Under the pieces are notes generated by a model. The model was not told where the DNA came from, did no database searches, and was given only the letters and a program-made list of their open reading frames with translations. This document shows, piece by piece, positions 4,660 through 6,978 of a DNA stretch of 6,978 nt. Origin of the DNA: JADJPL01 sp049315745 (GTDB lineage: Bacteria; Bacteroidota; Bacteroidia; Chitinophagales; Saprospiraceae); contig JBMOJO010000192.1 in the NCBI GenBank assembly GCA_049315745.1, forward strand, positions 1 through 6,978. The letters run 5' to 3'. Numbering within the stretch: the stretch's first letter is position 1; every line of letters begins with the position of its first letter. Position numbers and translations under genes: made by a program.

Positions 4660-6867
4660 TTACATATTTAACCAAAAGTTGATTTTCAAGACCAGGGCCC
4701 TGTTCTTTACCTTCCAGTTGTCAGGGAAATAGTTATCGGTATAGACGAGGAAGAGGTCTGAAACCGGCCGGAAACGCCATTGCAGGCGACTATTGATATT
4801 GAGGTTGTCGAACTGGTTGTTGTATTGGACAAAGGTCGTCCAGAATAAATTCCGGCCAAAGGTGATATCGAACCTTGGGCCGATCAGCAAGAGCGTTGCA
4901 TCATCAAACCCTTCTTTAAGGTTAATCCGGTTGATATTATAGGCCAAGGCGACATTCGCATATTCTCGGTAGCGATAGTTGACCACTCCGGAAAGCTGCC
5001 GCAGGTTACCGTTAAAGAAGACCCCGCTAATGACCTGCACCAGAAAGTTGACCGGTTTTCGCTGATCGGACTGGAAAGAGGTCAAAAAGCCGGTCTGGGA
5101 GAAACTTTGTCCGGGCAAAAACAATTGTTCAGGGTTGCCCGTGGGGTTAAACGGAAAGAAAAGTTTTACGTAATTGCTAAGCAGGAAAAAACTGTACCTG
5201 GCGGTATTCTGAAAATCCATCGTCCAGGATGCGGTGAGGTTATAGTCTGTCACGCCCCAGGTTTCGTTCCAGATCCAGTTGTTGGATAAGAGGAACTGAT
5301 GCCGGTTGACCCTTTTGGAATCGGGGAAGAAGTTCAGTCCGATTACGGGATTGACGCGTCGGAAATCCGTACGTGGCACGAAGCCAACTTTAGCATCAAA
5401 CCCTTCCCCTACCCATTGATGGGTCCAAGCGACAAAGAACCGGCGTGCGTTATAATTGAGTGTGGCGCCATGTGAGAAAGCCTGACTTGCATTTGCGGGG
5501 CCAAAAGTCTGGTGCCAGAATACTTTCCCGCCCCATTTTCCATCTGCAGAAGCCAGGTTGTAGTCTATGCCTGCGAGCCGGTTATAACTCCCATCGCCCG
5601 GCCTTTGGATATCCACCGGTTGCTGGTCAAAGTTTTCTTTATTCACAAAAACTGCACTGATATTGGAACGCGTGCCCACCTGCCGCTGAAGGGCAGCTAC
5701 GGAATAATTATAGCTCGGGGCCCCGATAGCGGGCTCCCGGGCAGTTTGGATGTTCATGAGGCCCAGCCGCCAGCGTTCGTTGAGCCGCCCGCTCAGACGC
5801 CCGCCGAGCAGGATATCGTTTTGCACATTTTGTCCGGTTGCCGAATCAATGGTAATGCCTATTCTGCGGGAGAAGAAGGGCCTGGCGTTCACGAAGCCAA
5901 AGCCGGCGAAGAGGTCTGCATTTTCCAGGAAGAACTGCCTTCGTTCCGGAAAAAAAAGTTCAAACCTGTCGAGGTTTGTCTGCTGGACATCCACCTCGAC
6001 CTGAGAGAAATCCGGGTTTACCGTAATATCGAGGTTTAGCGATGGGGTAATGGCGATCTTGGCATCGCCGCCTGCTGCCAGGGAGCGTTCTTTGTCCGAG
6101 CCAGAACGAAAATCCCGGCTGGAAATCCCGGCCGTGTATGGAATTACGGCAATATTTGCACCTGGCTTTCCAAGAGGATCCTGAAAATTCACTATCCCGG
6201 TACAGGCCAGGTTGAAAAGTTCAAATTGCCTGGGTACAGCCGACCAAACGGAACGCTCGTTGTATTTAGTATCAAAGCGGATTATATTAATCCCCCATTG
6301 GGTAGCTCCTTCTGCAAATCGCAGCGTCTTGAGCGGTATTGCCATTTCAAGTGTCCAGGCGCCGGGGCGACGTTTAGTTGCAACATACCATTTATTGTCC
6401 CAAGATAAATCGAGATCGGCAGCCACCTGTCCTCCGTTTGAAATCAGGCCTTCCACTTGCACGCCAAAAGGATTGACCCCGAAAAAAAAACCATTTGTGC
6501 CATCCATGAACGGATCAATGGCGATAGCCAGCGCATCTACACTTTCTACCCTAAAGTCCCTTCTCAGTGAAAGGGTAATATATTCCCCGGGAAGGCTATC
6601 GAATACAATAGCAGCAAAATACACCTGCTGTTCATCATAAGCCATCATGACTTCGGTACGAGAGAATGCCGCTGCAGAATCGATCGGAAAGTACTGCCGG
6701 AAAGCCTTTGCAGGAAATGCCTGGTTCCAACAGGCCTCTGTAAGGCTGCCATCAACGGTGATGGATTCGCTTGCCTTCACTGCCATAAATTCCCGCTTGG
6801 GCGTGCCCTCCTGGCCGTTCAGCAACAACGGAAAATAGAAAAGCAGAAAAAGCAGATGCTTTTTCAT
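4660..6867 (-). CDS. CBM9-like / DUF5916 outer-membrane beta-barrel protein
   Basis: A 735-residue protein with a signal peptide at residues 1 to about 19 (KKH then a Leu/Phe-rich core). Residues about 30-225 resemble the carbohydrate-binding family 9-like domain: ITVDGSLTEACW (36-47), YDEQQVYFAAIVFDS (77-91), DALAIAIDPFMDGTNG (111-126), WTLEMAIPLKTLRF (171-184) and WGINIIRFD (191-199). The rest matches DUF5916, with its hallmark NPDFSQVEVD (284-293) and FPERRQFFLEN (306-316). It is followed by many alternating hydrophobic/aromatic strands typical of an outer-membrane barrel and ends in LKINFWLNM, an aromatic-rich terminal strand. The molecular function of the family is not established. As first gene of a unit with two GH29 fucosidases it may bind or move fucosylated glycans or their products at the outer membrane; this is inferred from context only. 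The start is the Met opening a clean signal peptide, and no Shine-Dalgarno is visible upstream. Confidence 0.95.
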   Translation of the reverse strand: MKKHLLFLLFYFPLLLNGQEGTPKREFMAVKASESITVDGSLTEACWNQAFPAKAFRQYFPIDSAAAFSRTEVMMAYDEQQVYFAAIVFDSLPGEYITLSLRRDFRVESVDALAIAIDPFMDGTNGFFFGVNPFGVQVEGLISNGGQVAADLDLSWDNKWYVATKRRPGAWTLEMAIPLKTLRFAEGATQWGINIIRFDTKYNERSVWSAVPRQFELFNLACTGIVNFQDPLGKPGANIAVIPYTAGISSRDFRSGSDKERSLAAGGDAKIAITPSLNLDITVNPDFSQVEVDVQQTNLDRFELFFPERRQFFLENADLFAGFGFVNARPFFSRRIGITIDSATGQNVQNDILLGGRLSGRLNERWRLGLMNIQTAREPAIGAPSYNYSVAALQRQVGTRSNISAVFVNKENFDQQPVDIQRPGDGSYNRLAGIDYNLASADGKWGGKVFWHQTFGPANASQAFSHGATLNYNARRFFVAWTHQWVGEGFDAKVGFVPRTDFRRVNPVIGLNFFPDSKRVNRHQFLLSNNWIWNETWGVTDYNLTASWTMDFQNTARYSFFLLSNYVKLFFPFNPTGNPEQLFLPGQSFSQTGFLTSFQSDQRKPVNFLVQVISGVFFNGNLRQLSGVVNYRYREYANVALAYNINRINLKEGFDDATLLLIGPRFDITFGRNLFWTTFVQYNNQFDNLNINSRLQWRFRPVSDLFLVYTDNYFPDNWKVKNRALVLKINFWLNM

Positions 6868-6908
6868 AAAAGGTGCTTTTTAATTTAAGATCGTGTCAAA
6901 AGTTTTTT

Positions 6909-6978
6909 GCCGCCTTCGGCGGCGGAATATTCTTTTTCGAGGTGCCTCATTTTCAATATTTTGCTTCGCAAAATATTG
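6909..6978. repeat. Compound palindromic repeat, right-edge copy (truncated)
   Basis: Begins with the small hairpin GCCGCC-TTC-GGCGGC (6909-6923) and continues into the left arm of a long hairpin with apex GCTTCGC (6963-6969). The visible stem is 6954-6964 with 6968-6978 (11 bp) and is cut by the window end. The outer arm reads GAGGTGCCTCATTTT, a variant of the GAGACATC arms elsewhere. It lies about 40 bases upstream of the DUF5916 start, so it may overlap that gene's leader or promoter. Confidence 0.85.

Noticed and set aside
3783..4682. Open frame of 299 codons on the plus strand
   Set aside because: It lies antisense to the well-supported GH29 gene, its translation shows no family resemblance, and the opposite strand has a full set of catalytic motifs.
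5512..6039. Open frame of 175 codons on the plus strand
   Set aside because: Antisense shadow within the DUF5916 gene, overlapping its hallmark motifs, with no recognisable domain.
6868..6908. Promoter with TTGACA-like box upstream of the DUF5916 gene
   Set aside because: A TTGACA is present on the minus strand, but no correctly spaced TAnnTTTG or TATAAT-like element follows, so it is not called.

Overview
The window looks like a chromosomal piece of a Bacteroidota bacterium, possibly from the Saprospirales/Chitinophagales side. The reasons are a DUF5916-type outer-membrane protein (a family concentrated in that phylum), two secreted GH29 fucosidases, AT-rich gene leaders without clear Shine-Dalgarno sequences, and coding DNA of roughly balanced GC. 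The lineage is an inference. All five genes lie on the minus strand, so they are transcribed from the right edge towards the left.

Right to middle (6867 down to 1715): a tight three-gene unit encodes a CBM9-like/DUF5916 outer-membrane barrel protein, then two paralogous secreted alpha-L-fucosidase-like proteins of family GH29, with gaps of 37 and 7 bases. The upstream GH29 (3180-4622) keeps every active-site residue I would expect. The downstream paralogue (1715-3172) keeps the nucleophile Asp but has Cys and Phe where two substrate-binding His residues normally sit. The unit presumably acts on fucosylated glycans at the cell surface or in the periplasm.

Middle to left (1239 down to 257): a separate two-gene unit encodes an RraA/HMG-aldolase-like protein and a small SAF-domain protein resembling the N-terminal part of altronate/galactarate dehydratases (UxaA family). 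Their ends overlap as ATGA, which suggests translational coupling. They could handle a sugar acid or keto acid, possibly derived from the released sugar, but the substrate is not visible from sequence.

Non-coding DNA: both sides of the RraA/SAF unit (1-197 and 1326-1655), and the right edge (from about 6909), carry one family of compound palindromic repeats. It consists of very long hairpins (perfect stems up to 32 bp) with a GCTTCGC/GCGAAGC apex, small GC-rich hairpins, and a 15-base module TTTTTACACARCCCC. One copy (1326-1484) is a 159-bp palindrome with side hairpins built around a single centre. Hairpin arms differ between copies yet stay complementary within each copy. This repeat family is the most unusual thing here. 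I saw no transposase, CRISPR array, tRNA or rRNA.
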